Numbered from the stretch's first letter, positions 33,596 to 47,675 are shown. The stretch is DNA of 64,000 nt from Cyclina sinensis (GCA_012932295.1 JAAONU010000017.1:1798001-1862000); one strand, 5' to 3'. Numbers and translations: made by a program. Notes: generated by a model not told the origin, from the letters alone.

Positions 33596-34654
33596 TTAAA
33601 AGTAGCAAGTGTTAGTGTTTGCGAATGACGCTCATTTTAACTAATTCACGACAACATCATATACTGAGACAAATTGTGTGGATACTGTACAGAAATTTCT
33701 AAAAATGTCTTAGTTATTGACCCGAATATTGTTTTAGGGAAGATTCCAATGTAGATATCAAAAGAGGTCTTCTTACTATTAAATAAGTTATTTTAAAACT
33801 CTGGTATCGGTTGTACCACAAATTGCAGGCAAAATAATGTTTAACTGTTCTATTCAGATGAGTTCATATATGTTTTTTTAAGAACAGAAAACACTAAAGT
33901 TTTTGCCTTTGAACTTGCTTTTTAGCACGAGCAGCTCATATCCGTAAAGCAGAAAAAAATACATTAAAGAAATATAAATTTACATAATAAGAACAATCCG
34001 CTAATACTGAAACGTTTTAATTTTTAGCTTCGTTTATTAGTCGATGCCAGACAAATCTCCCAAATAATATTTTTTTAACGAACTGCCTTGTTTTGTATGA
34101 ATTATGGTTAAGCACTTAACCAGCACTTTACAAAACATACTGACAGTTTTAGCATGACGTAACACTATTATAGTCTTCTTTTATTTCAGTTTACGGGCAC
34201 ATTTATTTCCCCGCGAAAAGAAAAGAGTAGGTTTTGATCCATCTAAGGGAAGACGCGGTTTTATAGCTACATAGAGATAAATAAAGCATTGGCAAAATTT
34301 GACTGGTGGGGCGTCAGCTTAACTCAAAATGTTAAATATATCTTAGCACCACAAGTATTCAGTTAACATCAGTTACAATATAAGGTTATTGAAATACTAA
34401 AAAAACTACAAAAACTTACAATGACAGACGAGAATGCTCTCAACATTTTTAACATGTTAACTGATAAATAAATCTCACCAGTTTATAGCGTCCATGTGAA
34501 TATAAATTTTTTTCATATTTTTATGTTCAACCAAAATAAAATCTCATCATTTCTGCAATACTAGACTTAAATACATAATTATGTCGTAAAGTGTTGTTAA
34601 ATCCTTCTACTAACACCATTATTTCTGCAGTGAATTGCCCGTTTTATTGAGCGT

Positions 34655-35043
34655 AACAGTTTATAAATGTATCTGCATTCTCATATGAACCTGACAATAA
34701 AAAAATAAACCTTTTACATCAATATGTTTAAAGAATATTTTCAGCTAGTATTGAATGATTCTTCAAAACTAAACTGGGTACTAAAGATAATTTTCTGGTA
34801 TTTTTTGAGTCTTCAAACCTTTGTAAATCCTTTAACACATTGATCTATATCTTATAGATGTGGCTGTATTCTTATATTAATCTGATAATGCCACAGGCTG
34901 CAGGAGAACCACTGCAGATAACTTCAATAATATTCTCTGCAAGTATAAAATGATTCTCTAAAACTAAACAGGTACAGAAGATACTTTTTTCTGATAATAT
35001 ATTTGGTCTTTACAACTTTTGACAATTCTTTAAAACCATTATC
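34655..35043. repeat. Diverged tandem duplication, about 190-bp unit
   Basis: Two diverged units, with matching pairs GTATCTGCATTCTCATAT / GGCTGTATTCTTATATTA and TGATTCTTCAAAACTAAACT / TGATTCTCTAAAACTAAACA. Confidence 0.6.
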
Positions 35044-35262
35044 AAATACCCTACAAGCATTATACAAACTTTATTAGGGGCTGTAGAACCTCAGTGTTTG
35101 AATACAAAAAAATTTGGTCTTCCGACATCTACAGTAACTGTTGAAAACGAAAAATACCCTAAAAGCATTATACAAACTTAATCAGGGGCTGTAGAACCTC
35201 AGTGTTTGATTACAAAAAAAAATCTGGTCTTCCGACATCTACAGTAACTGTTGGAAACGAGG
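35044..35262. repeat. Tandem duplication, two ~108-bp units
   Basis: Both units share AGCATTATACAAACTT, GGGGCTGTAGAACCTCAGTG and CTTCCGACATCTACAGTAAC, with few differences, so this duplication is recent. Confidence 0.92.
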
Positions 35263-35654
35263 AATTAGTGAACAAAGAAGACAGGCATTGAAAAATCATT
35301 ATAATTACGCAACACATCAAGAGAAATAACTTCAACATTCAATGAGAATTGGTCCAATCTTACATTTGACCAGTGGGATCATAGAGATAGAAAGTCTGTG
35401 ACCACGTGTGGTGACTACGTCGAGAAAGTGAAACGCACTCTTCAATTTGATGTTTAGGTGACGTTACGTTGAAGTCGCAGTTGCTTCAAGTTCTACACAG
35501 AAGCCTTGTTCAATGTTCCGTATAAAATTAAGTGTCCCTTGTATCACTATATTTTTTGGTCTGCAAGTCAGCCATAAGTGAACGTATCCCAGGATATATT
35601 TGTTTTGTTTTTTGATTAATCACCCGAGATTGAAGAAACAGAGCAATTCAGCAA

Positions 35655-36600
35655 ATATATGAAACAACCCTCGTATTTATAAACATCCTGCAGAAATGAT
35701 TTCGTTTGCAATGACAAAGGTTTATCGCATTGTTTCTCTTGCAGCCTCTAGAAGTTGATTTAATTCATGGATTACATATTTTTACAGACTTGCCGACAAA
35801 CTGATCTTCTTAAACATACACGAGAGAAATGTTCTCTCGAACAAGAATATGTAGTTAATACAAACAGTTTTAATCATATATCCCCAAAGTAATGTGATCT
35901 AGACATATTTTCTTGTCAAACAAATTAATGTTATTCTGCAGAAGCTGTAAAAGAACTTCTGGTGTATAGAAATGCGCATTTACATGTATTTTGCATAAGC
36001 AAGAACAGCGATTTCAAGTATAGAGTCATTACTATTTCCATGTAAATCATAGAACAATTATGAAATGTAATGCACTTCAGATTGATCGGTTCCTTGAGGT
36101 GCAAATAGGTACATAATGAATTTTTTCGAACCTAATGACAATGCCATTTACAATGAATTTATTCAATAAGTAAATAGCACAACAATTGTTTATTTAATAA
36201 TGCGTTTTGAAAAGACTTTGTTTAGTTTAAACCCAGTGTACCTGCTAAATAAAGTCTGCTTTCGGTGAAAGAATCTGCTCTACAGATATATGTTACAAGA
36301 AGGAAATGGCACAGACATTATTGACGAAAATCGTTTAAAATCTGTTCCATTTGCATATCTGTCTCTAATAGACATTGTCTCGTAGATTCTAGAAAAAATG
36401 GGCATCAAACAAAGAATCATATACCAATACAAAAGTGATGGGTATGTCTTAAAATTAACGCACCATATGGCTTTATATGGTAACAACAGATTTATATTCT
36501 TCTTTATGACTTCGATATTGTTGTTTGCAAATGACTGCTTGTATTTTTGTTTAAAATATATTTCAAAATATCTAAGCTTTAATGTGTAAGATATTGACTT
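35655..36600. repeat. Direct segmental duplicate, copy 2 (partner 24995-26280)
   Basis: Same order of matches as the partner; see there. It lacks the 366-bp MITE and keeps the empty target site near 36050. Confidence 0.85.
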
Positions 36601-37730
36601 CATCTTGAAACGTATAAAATTTATCAACTGGCTATGCAAAGACAGTGTCTGTAATGTAATATTCGGTATGCAACTTGAAAAAAAAGCAAATGTACTTACA
36701 CAGACAAAATCATTGCTGCTCTAAATCCATCTGCGTGATAAATGTCTACAATTTCAGGTCATAGAACTATAATATTTCAAATTTTTGTAATGTTGGATCT
36801 GATATTGCTATTACTGCCAAGTTTGTACCAGATTAATGCAAAAGTTAACTCGCTAATATTGGAGAAAGGCCGATACCAAAAAAGGAGTGATTTGATCATG
36901 TTTATTTGCAAAACAAGGCGAGATTTTTAAATTTGAAATACATTTTTCTCGCCATCCTGAAAAATAAAAGAACGGTGCATTTAAACACTGAAAGAAATAT
37001 TTCATTATTATAAATACTATGTGTGTATGATCAGACTGAAAAGAAAAACTGTATAATGTTTTTGTTTTTAACTTTACATTATGTCTGGAAAGGTTTGAAG
37101 TTAATACTTGTCATACATTAAAAAGCTCATGGTATTAGTGTCTGATATCATCTTTGCTTTGTTTATATAAAAGCTCAGTTAACTGAGGATTGAAAAAAGT
37201 TGAATATGAATGGAATAGCTTAAACGGGTAATTTTATACTGACTCTGTTATTTAACATGACCAGTCGTTCTTGAATTCCTTCTTATGGTTTATCCCCGGA
37301 TAAATGACAGAGCCGGTATCAAATCACTCAATAAGTAACATTATAGTATTTCAAAGTATTGAACTTAAAGCCTTATCATGGAGGAAGTTTTCATAATGCC
37401 TGCACGCACGACATACAACAATGATTTAAAAGAGTTACCAAAGTTTTATAAACAAAAATAAATTATACTAAAATTATATTTAGCACCCGTTAAGTTTTAG
37501 AGAATCATTTAATACTTGAAAAGAAAATTTTTGACATACTGCAACAATGCTACTTGCACGTGACATTATCAGGTTATATAAGAAAACAATCATACAGATA
37601 AAATTACGTTCATACAAGAAAATGGGCGATCTACTGCAGCTATATATGTGTAAGTAGAGTGAAATAAGAAAGAACTGTACGACCTGATATGTCTTGCATT
37701 GCAGAAATACTGAGATTTTTGTTGAAAATA
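36600..37730. other. Spacer at the centre of the inverted duplication
   Basis: AT-rich DNA between the second direct duplicate and the right arm. No gene recognised. Confidence 0.5.
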
Positions 37731-37904
37731 CTGCTACTGCTGTTACTGCTACTGCCAACTTCACGTTTTGTTTACTGCTACTGCTGTTACTGCTACTGCC
37801 AACTTCATGTTTTGTTTACTGCTACTGCTGTTACTGCTACTGCCAACTTCACGTTTTGCCTACTGCTACTGCTGTTACTGCTACTTCCAACTTCACGTTT
37901 TGCC
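37731..37904. repeat. Minisatellite, four 44-bp units
   Basis: Unit contains CTGCTACTGCTGTTACTGCT, ACTGCC and AACTTCACGTTTTG. The TTCAYG word recurs at 44-bp steps (37760, 37804, 37848 and 37892, to within a base). Open frames across it are low-complexity artefacts. Confidence 0.92.
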
Positions 37905-40900
37905 AACTTCCTATTAGTTGCTTACACAGACGTTATAACCCGATGAGATTTACCAACCAGTTCTTAACATATTAAAAATGTTTAGAGCGTTCTCGTCTGT
38001 TATTGTAAGTTTTTGCAGTTTTTCGAGAATACAATAACCTAAACTGATGTTTACTAAATACTGGCGATGCTAAGGCATATTTAACAATTTCGAGTTAATT
38101 TGATGCCGCACCAAAGTCAAATTACCAATGTTTTATTTATCTCCAAGTAGCTATAAAACTACGTTTTCCCTTAGATGGATCAAAACCTCCATCTTTTTCT
38201 CGGGACAATAAATGTGCGCGTAAGCTGAAATAAAGGGAATCTATTGCAGCTATAGTGTTACGTTATGCTAAAACTGTCAGCTTGATTTATAAATTGCTGG
38301 TTAAGTACGTAGCCATAATTCATATAAAACAATGCAGTTCGTGAAAGAAATATTATGTAGGAGATTTGTCTGACATCGACTAATAAACAAAGCCAAAAAT
38401 TAAAGCGTTACAGTGTTAGCGGATTGTTATCAAAATGTAGAGGTCAAATGCTAAAACGTCATGGCTTTCTGCTCTAAGTAAACACATATTAAATCATGCG
38501 AATGGAGCAGTTAAACATTCTGTTGCCTGTATTTTGCGATACAACTGAAAAAAACGTACTAAAATTACCTGATAAATAGTAAGAAGATCATCTTTGTTTG
38601 ATATCTGCATTAAAATCTGGTTCTAAGACAACATTTTAAGCAATAACAGATACATTTTTTGAAAATTTCTGTTCATTATCCATTCAGTTTCGCTCAGTAT
38701 ATGATGTTGCCGTGAAACTCGATATTGTTAAACCATAAGACAGTTATATAATTATAATAAGCAGGGTACCTGAGATCGGTTTTAAATATGCACAATCAAA
38801 CTGTCATCAATATAGGTGACAGAAAATATTAAAACGAGAAAACTTTTTTTTTATTGGTGCCTTTACAGATTAAAACGAATTGACATTAGAACTAAGATAG
38901 AAAGAAACATATATCAAAAGAATTTCATCACTTTAAAAAAATCTTATTCACTAATTCTTTTAAACCAATTATTTAAGGACGTGTCACTTACATGTACAAG
39001 GTTTTATTATTTCCTTTTTTTCATAACAGGCAGTTATGCATGTTACAACAAAAGAAGTGAAACATAAATGGTTTAACTTAATTGTTTTTTATTTTTGCTT
39101 ACATATTTATTTATGTCTCTATAATTAAAAATATGGAGGCCAGAATAGCATTTATTAAGGAAAATGATTTTATCATTCGTACAATTGGTTGTTCATGTAA
39201 ATAAACTTGGTTCAGTGTTTCCGAGAGCAATATGAAGCATTGTCTCGCAAAGAGAAATAAAAATCCTAATTAAACACCTCCTTCACATAAAGGCGTGAAT
39301 GTACTTTCACTTTCAAAATCAGTACTATGTTTAAAATCTTCTCTAGTCTTAATTTTAAGCCGATTTGGGACACGACGTCTACAGCACACAACCTAACACA
39401 ACATATACCGCAATCTGCTTTTCAATAAGACGCAATTTATCAATAATTCACAATTTTATTTGGGTTTTATCTTTCAGTACACACTAGACTTGTCGTGCGG
39501 CCGCTAGTCAACCAATAAATATCAATGCATCTTTTTGTAACTGATAACTGTTTGTCCGAACGGACACGTCTTTATACCAGTACCACATATAATCCGTCAA
39601 AAAAGCCTGGTTCTTTTTCGGGGCATTGTTGTTTTCAGTGCCAAAATAAATGGCCTTATGCTCACAGTTTTCAGTCGTAGAACATTTATCTTTACATAAA
39701 GAAAACTATCCTTGCAATGATCTTACATGATATAAAAGAGATACTCCGATTTAATTTATTGGCAATCGTCCAGCAGACGCTCGATATAAAATGTTCTGTT
39801 TAGGATAAAGACATAAGACTGTTATCCGTCGCAAAAAGAGATTTCATTTTTGGTCTATTGGTTCTAGTTATAATACAAAAAGAATATAGACCAATAATGT
39901 TTGGTCGTTACTACGGGATCAACTGTTATTAAGAGATTTCTGTAACAAAATAGCACCGGACTCTACTGTGTTGTTTATTAGAAAAAACTGTAATCTTGGA
40001 CCAGCGGTAAAACCATATTTCCCAAGAGAATAACCAACTTGCAAAAGCTTTCATACTTATTGCTTCGCTGCCATTTGTTTATCTATATTCTCATTGTTAG
40101 TTATCAGTAGTAAGAAGTGACATTTATTTGAAAGGAAAATGAATAAAATGTAGCTACAGAGGCTACAAGTTAATGACAGTCAATCTTAGGTTTACATTAC
40201 GCAATATCTAATATATTTACACAGAAATCAAACATTCTACGATTCATTGTATAGTTCATGTAAAAAAACTATCTCTTAGTGCACGAATAAAAAGGTTTGC
40301 TTTCTCCTAAAAGTAAAGATATCTTCTGATGAGGAATGCTTAAACATTTACATCTTTAAACCTCGGCTGTCAACTATTTAATTACCAACAATTAAAAGTA
40401 TAGCATTCTTTCAGTTAGCGTGACATCCCTAATTAATACCTGTCAGTCTGTTTTGTTCTAGCTCTGCTATACTACAGAAATAATGAGTTGTGGCAATCTT
40501 CAAAACGTTTATTTTATGTACATACACTGTAGAGTGACGAAACTCTCTCAGGATGAGTATCTCGAAATACTGAGGACTTGAGAAAGTTCTGTTACAAATA
40601 CGAAAACAACAAAATGGGATTAAAATCTTAAAACTACGCTTTTTGGAAGACCAGTCATTATCAGGAAAAGATATAATTCTACACAACTAAGCATTGTTGT
40701 CAACAACCAATGATAGCGGACAGAAAACAGTTTTGTGTATCTGTTTCAAGACTACCTTAAATACATTTTAATATTAAGAGTATCTGCTGGTATTAATATA
40801 CGAATATGAAGGCATTTGAATAAATTTAAAAACAGTGTCTTTACATTTATATAATGTTGATTTTAGATTATACTTAAATCAATCCGGAAACTATCGCAAC

Positions 40901-41570
40901 CTCGTGATATTATACTTGATGATTTCATACTGAATGCTAAACACTTCTTGCGCCGAAAGTTTGTGATACCAGAAGTCACAAGTGAGTCTGGTGGTCATTC
41001 CTATGATAAAATACATGATATCTAATGTTACTCTAAATCATACCAGCTCTTAATATCAAAACCGAAAGTACAAGGCTTCTAGCTGCTTAGTCAGGATACA
41101 GTTTTTGTCTCCTGGAACAGACACGTCCGTCTCAAAAATGAATTTGATATTGTGGGAGAGATTGTTGACAACACCTTTAAGGAATTATTCATTCTAAGCT
41201 GCATCTTACACTCGAAAAGTTGTTTTGAAAACCTTTGATCAATTACTATGATATTATTTTTTTTTCTGGAGAAATAATTGAAATGTCTTCATAACATGAA
41301 AATATTTTTTATTAAAGGCATTTGCAAACATATTTATACATGCCAACACAAGTAGACTTAGCAGTTACTCAAGCGCAGTTGATTTATAATTAAGAAAGTG
41401 TGGATTTTTTACTTTCCCAAATTGGTTGATGTATCGTTTTGTGAATAAAAATTCCGTATAAATAACAAGAGTTGATAATGTCATGTCTTATTATATGTTA
41501 TTTTAAATGCACTGGATGCCACCTGGATAGCAAATTTAAACCAAGAGCTGCTTTTCAAAGTAGGTTATCA

Positions 41571-41572
<2 letters not shown>

Positions 41573-41607
<35 letters not shown>
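41573..41607. repeat. (TG)n microsatellite
   Basis: Uninterrupted TG dinucleotides, about 17 copies. Confidence 0.97.
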
Positions 41608-41609
<2 letters not shown>

Positions 41610-42932
41610 CTTTTTAAGATATCTACAGGACATTTGTTTTAATATAATATGCCTTTATAATATGCTTTTCGGACACGTATTTTAATCTGCTGTAAATTTT
41701 GACTTTACATGTTTGCTTCTAGAAATATTTTGTTAATCATAATAATAAGTTTCAAAATAGAAAAGTATCTTACAAAGCTTATCACAAACTATTGTAAATA
41801 CTTTTAAAGGCAAATGCAGGCACTTACAGAAAATTATTAATGAAAAATAAAAGTAATATTTTAGTGACATTTTTTTGATGACCTGCGAAATATAAAGGAT
41901 GTTTGACCAGTGACGAAGACGATGTCAGTACAGAGAAATAATGCAATTCGAACACATCACTACAGATAAAAAAATTAGTCTGACAATGTCAGTTTTTAGA
42001 ACAGACCAAATTAACAATTTGCACAAATGTCTTTGTAAAACGTTCATGCAAGACTGTTGCAATTAGAGGAATTAAACATTAAAGATTGGTGCCAATTTAA
42101 AATCTAAAAGCAATCCGGTTTTAATCCCAAACTAACAATTACTTTGGGCCGTAATAAATGTAAATTAAATGCCTAAAGTAAGGGTTGTAGTTACAAATGA
42201 CTTGACAAAGAATATAAAATATTGCTTTGTTATAAAAACGACAGTAACTTAAAATATTGTTCGTGAAGTTCTTTGTATCTTTCTCTTTTAGATTATTTCT
42301 CAAATGTCCATAAAATTTTTACTTTAAAAGCCAAATGATATAAGGATCTTTATAACATAGTAATGAGAAATGCTTAGGAGTTTATAACCTATAATGCTAA
42401 AAAAAGAATAAAAAAGTCACAATTTATACCCTATATTTTATTCATTAACTTATTGTGTTTTGTTTTGCAATTAAGGCGTTCTGTTTTAAGTAAATTTTGC
42501 TAAACTAGGAATTTTGTCGCAAAAATAGATACAGGCAACGGTTATATAAAAATTGTAGATTTATTGGTGTAGTTATTGGATGCTTTTTCAGGAAAGCTGA
42601 ATGTTTTGAAATATTTCATCGTAAGGAACAAATATACAAGCCACTGCTGGAAACAGAAAGTCAAGATTTTCTCAGTTTACTTTATGCGATTTTGTTCATA
42701 ATGAAAATTATACAAGCCGTGACATATGACAAACCAGTATGTGATATTTAGTTCAGTTTCAACTTAGTTTCAGTTGAGTTTATTTACAAAATTGGATTTT
42801 TAATTTTTGCCTGTTCTTTAACGGTAGGAAAGACTATAAAATTAATACCTAGTATGAAATTCTTCCTAAATTGTTACACTTGGTTTTTACAAGCCACTAT
42901 AAGTAAAACAATTTGTGAAAGATTTGGACAAA

Positions 42933-42934
<2 letters not shown>

Positions 42935-42975
<41 letters not shown>

Positions 42976-42985
42976 CACACACACG
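42935..42985. repeat. (AC)n microsatellite with a GC interruption
   Basis: About 25 AC units, broken once by CG. The paralogous site near 26885 has only a short GTGT, so the run expanded after the inverted duplication. Confidence 0.95.
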
Positions 42986-43056
42986 CGAAATATCTACAAT
43001 ATCAAGTTCAATCAAATTCAAACAAAAATCAGAAATGTTGTCACTGTACATACTAT

Positions 43057-43118
43057 TAGTCTGGTTCCCTGCCTACTATACTACGATTAGTAGTGTCAGG
43101 GGCAGGTAATCCAGACTA
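43057..43118. mobile_element. 62-bp hairpin insertion with 10-bp target duplication
   Basis: Inverted ends TAGTCTGG and CCAGACTA, followed inward by a second matching block (CCTGCC / GGCAGG). It is flanked by TACATACTAT (43047-43056) and TACATAATAT (43119-43128), 9 of 10 identical. The partner arm near 26820 has a single copy of this target (TACATAGTAT on the matching strand) and no insertion. Confidence 0.75.
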
Positions 43119-43145
43119 TACATAATATATACTTAATGAGTTCTA

Positions 43146-46100
43146 TTAGAAAGATGATTTCATTTAAATGTGTTCTTAAGTATAAATTATCGAATAACTC
43201 TTCTTTATTCTTTAGTTGGAACACATTGTAGTAATAAGCACTTCGAAGTTCAAAGCGAATAGAATCTAACCTAATAAAAAAACTAAACAGACAAAACATT
43301 TTCGTGTTCACCCGTCGACCGACAGAGAGCCATAGATTCACGTAACTTAATTCACTCTTAAATAAAAAACAACTTGTTCATACTGCAAATAACTTCTCCC
43401 TCTTTCTACAGAAAAAACAAACTTAAAGGACAAGTAACGCCTACGTTGAGTTACAAATATTACTTTCCAAAATATGCAAAATGAACAAAAGATTAACGAT
43501 TTTTCTTCATCCTGGCAGTATCATTATTCATACTGTAATTCCGATACGATATGAGCACGTGTCCTTTCTGTGAAAAAAAAGTCTAGATTTAGCAAGACAG
43601 ACGTTTAACCAAAAGTCTTTGAGTGGATTTATTGATTTGTAAAAGCTTAACTGTTTACTTTGAACTTAGAAGCCTTACCTTGTTTTAAAATCCTAATATA
43701 TGAATTAGATAGGAAAGAAATTAACCGAAATGGAAATAATATATCTATAAATGGAAATACGAAGAAAGGGCAGCCAATCACATGTCAATGGAGTAATAAT
43801 ATCATAGGTTTATCTTTTTATCCAATGTTCGTATAAATCGTACATTCCAACTAAAGCATTGTCAACAATATTTTATTTAATTAGCTAGGGAAGGGAAAGA
43901 AACGTAGCTGTAAAATTTGAAACAATCAGGTAAAATATGAAGGCAGAATATGTCAAAATCTACAAGTCTGAAGGCATCCGATTGAATATACATCTGTACC
44001 ATTAGAATATTGAATCTGTTTTCAAGTTGTTGACAAAGGTATGACCTCAGGTACTGAAGTAAAATTGGAATTTTGTATTCTTAGTTTATTAAAAATAGCC
44101 CCAAAACAACGTTACAAGACCAAAACAATGTTTAAAGACTTCGGAAATAAATGGATTTGTCGGCTGTTGAAGAATACAGAGGAGATTTCGATCTATTTTA
44201 TTGGCAGCTTGTGAAACAAACCAATTTACATCGATCATTTTGAACAAACACAGTTCTAAGAAATAGGCAGTTTTATCGTTAATATTTCATAAAGTTTAGT
44301 ACCCTCTTCCGGTGAGTAAAAGCATTTGAAATCCAATAAATGCCAGAATCTATTGAGTACTCCTTTACTTCGTAATGGATAAGCTTTCCGCTTTTCTTTT
44401 TTTACGATGAATTTTCAAAGAACCTTAAAAATAAACACACATGCTCCGGAGTTAAGTGTTCGATACAGACTTTAACAAGTTGCTATAACTTATTGTGCTT
44501 GTGTTCATCAATTTTTGTACAATTTGTAAATTTTTTTTGAAGAAAATAGGAACGTTTTGGTAGTAGATTTTTGAGGAGCCTGAACCGAATGTACAAAGTC
44601 TCCTACGTCAACCTCTCTTTTTTATAGTAAAAGAGTGTGGCATTTCACAAAATAATCAGGTCTTCTTGTAACAGTTTCTGCTTTCATTTCCAAAAAAAAA
44701 AAAACCCAAAAAAAACACCAAAAAACCAAAAAAACAATAAACAAAAAAAACATGTCGATGTATATTTTTGAGGAAACACAAATGGATTCACTAGCTGGAT
44801 GTTACATCCAGTAATTGCAAAAAAATGCACTGCAGAGTATTCCCGAAATTATTGTTTTCTAGTACTTCAGAGCTTCTAGTACAATTCATTCGTAGTACAT
44901 GCCATCATCATTTTACCATCACATTTACATCACCTGGCAGGAGCGTTTCCATCATTATTACTATCATCATTTTAGTCATCATCATACATACCTCCTTTAT
45001 AGACAGCCTTAGTTTCTGAAATCATTCCAATAGCGAAACACTATCTGGAATGATCAAAAGAACACGAAATGTCCCTTGTACATCCCAAGTCAAACTGAAA
45101 AAGGGAAGGGAGTAAGATAGTTCACCCCAAGATGTTTTGACCGACCTGAGTATGATTGTCCTGCCCAGGTAGTCAAACTGACAACGTTATAATTTCAATA
45201 TTCTATCACGTTGGTGCATTTCAAAAAGCGAATGAAATAAACACAGCTGCAATCTTCACCTTTGTAACTGATAAGGATAATTTTAACTCAGGTAACTTGC
45301 TCAAAGTTATTGTTTTGTCACAGTTAAATGTCAATACTGCAGGCGTATTGTAATTGAAAAAAAAATGAATTGGCGTTTTAGTAAGATATTAAGAGACTAA
45401 AGAGAAGTTCAGTGTTTAGGTATGATTTACTGATCCTAGAAAACTCTTTGCGTAAATACAAGGCAAGTTTTTGTACTATAATTTAAAGTGTTTCTTTATG
45501 TGTTTTTTTTTCATCGTAGTATTTCAAACGCGAACAATTTTATGAGATAGTTCTCATAGCTCTCGGTGTTGCATATGTCAAAGATCGTAAGGCGATTGAA
45601 TGACATTTTCATACCGTGTTTATTTCCTTCATAGACAGAAAAAAACTAATTGCTACAGCAGTGCCACCTTTAGGATGCTAGATATTTGTCAAATATTTCT
45701 GGTTTTGTCTGAGTAATACGCAGCAATTTCTTGAACATTGAACTTTTCCTTTATATACGTTGATATATATTAGTGGTCGAGAAAAGAAGAGAAAAACAAC
45801 AACAACAACTATATATATATAAAAATCCCAGCTAAATCATTTCTCTATGAATGGAGACATGTTTTTGATATTTTGGCCAATTTTGTTTTTTTCATACTGT
45901 TGACAGTTTTGCCAACACTTGTAAAATTTACCTTTTAGGCGGCAGTGTTGGGTATTACCTTCAGAAATCTGGATTTTTACATCATCGTCTGCATCTGGAA
46001 CACAGAGTTACCATGAAACTGTCCACTGGTACACAGAGTTACCATGAAACTTTCCCAGATGCGATCATTTGGTAAGTTATATGAGCTTTTAATTTATGAT

Positions 46101-47675
46101 TGCACCTGTAACAAAAGAAAACAAGGGCATTGATTTAAAATACATAGATTTATGACTAACATAAACACTAGACTAAGAGAATGTGATTTCTATACGTGCT
46201 ATAACAAGATAGCATGACTGTTATATTTGCTGTACTATGAGACTGTGACTGTTAAGATAACTCTACTATGAGAATGTAACTGTTAAAGCATCATTTATTT
46301 ATATTTTGTTATAACGCAAGCTGGTGTTCAGTTGGGAGAGTCAAACGAATGAACGGAAATGATGTACTTTCTGACTTTTATCTGTTATCTGCTCGAATAT
46401 ACTGCATCAAAATCTAACACATTTAAGTTTGTTTGATATATATTCTACGATTTTTCATTATTTTAAATTAAAATTACAAACATTTTCCGATTAAGATCTT
46501 TCCAATGCACTTGAATTTAACACATGTAAAATACAAAAGGAATTGATTATATGAATTATATGTTTATATATAATGAAACATAAAAGAGACAAAAACGCTT
46601 GATTTGGCAGATGTCATTTTAGAGACAAGAGGCACTGAAGCTGCCATTTCTTTATGGCTGAAGTTTAATAAAAATGCAGGAGAGTTCGTATAACTTCCCC
46701 CACGTATAATTATGTTTAATGTTTTTTGTGCAGGCATAAATTTTAAAAATCACATTAGTGTTACGTAATTAAACGTTAAGATATGGTTGACCCAGTTATG
46801 CAACTGTCTGTCAGAAATTGTCTACAACATTTCTATCATAAACCACCTGCTCTGGCAAAACTATTAGTTTTTTTCTTGTAGGCGTTTATAGATTATGTTA
46901 TTTTGATGTATTATCTATGAAAAATAATTCCTTCTCACGAAATGCAGATAAAAATTATGAGCATACTTTTCTAGTGTGATCCGCAGCAGCTGTTAAATGT
47001 ATTCCAAAAAGCATTTTTTGGTATATGACTGGAAAAATAAGAGTGATTCCATTATCTTCCCAGCAAAATCCAGCTTTCCATCAAAGCAGTTTTAAAAACA
47101 TCCTTATTCTCGACGAAATTTATCGTAACAATTTGATTACAAACTTCAGGAGAATAAATGCAAACTTGCATCTTTTTTTACTTGAATGACATAGTGTTAA
47201 GACAAAATGTTATCAAGACATTACTGTAATAATTACAAGAAGACAACTTTCTTTAAAAGAGAATAAACTGAACTGTACAAATTAGTTTATGAATATAACA
47301 AAAGGTTCTTGACTTGGGAGGCGTTGAATTATAACCACGGAGTCAATGTTTTCATAAAATAACAACCAGGAAGCCTTTATTCCTCGGAGGTCAAAATACT
47401 TCCGCAGACTGGAAATTCGCGAAGCTGTTTTTAGTCAGTCAATCATTGCAGATAGACGAATGTTTGGTAAATAGGTATCTGCATCATGAAAAGAAAATAT
47501 ACACTATAACTAAATTATTAATATGCCTGAACTCTTTATGGTGAAAAAATTAAATGACCTCGTTTATTACCTTTTATACTATGAAATATTATGCAACTGG
47601 AAAAATGTTTTGAAATGACAACAACACAGTCGCCTTTTTGTGAATGTACTTACACAAATGGAACAGTAACTTATA
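43146..47675. other. AT-rich stretch without recognised gene
   Basis: Contains a poly-A/C low-complexity tract at about 44691-44752, a CAT-rich stretch near 44905-44990, and a 31-bp tandem duplication at 45996-46057 (ACACAGAGTTACCATGAAAC twice). No ORF with recognisable features. Confidence 0.55.

Larger units (their letters stand above)
26795..34440. repeat. Large inverted duplication, left arm
   Basis: Reads collinearly, in reverse complement, with 37985-43145. Matched points include 26835 with 43040 (CAGTGACAACATTTCTG), 26890 with 42925 (GTCCAAATCTTTCACAA), 29250 with 40965, 30810 with 39900 (TAGTAACGACCAAA), 32570 with 38880, 34240 with 38175 (TTTTGATCCATCTAAGGGAA) and 34425 with 37995. 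Divergence is high, with many indels, so the event is old. The left arm is longer, partly because of later insertions (for example 33183-33595 and about 32690-33130). No gene is recognised in either arm. Confidence 0.85.
37985..43145. repeat. Large inverted duplication, right arm
   Basis: Inverted partner of 26795-34440; matched points are given there. This arm carries two features the other lacks: a long (AC)n run at 42935 and a 62-bp hairpin insertion at 43057. Confidence 0.85.

Noticed and set aside
37689..37975. Two overlapping ORFs of 85-93 codons
   Set aside because: They come from translation of the 44-bp minisatellite in two frames and are Leu/Tyr/Cys low-complexity.
42854..43109. 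ORFs with His-Thr repeats
   Set aside because: They are the translation of the (AC)n microsatellite.
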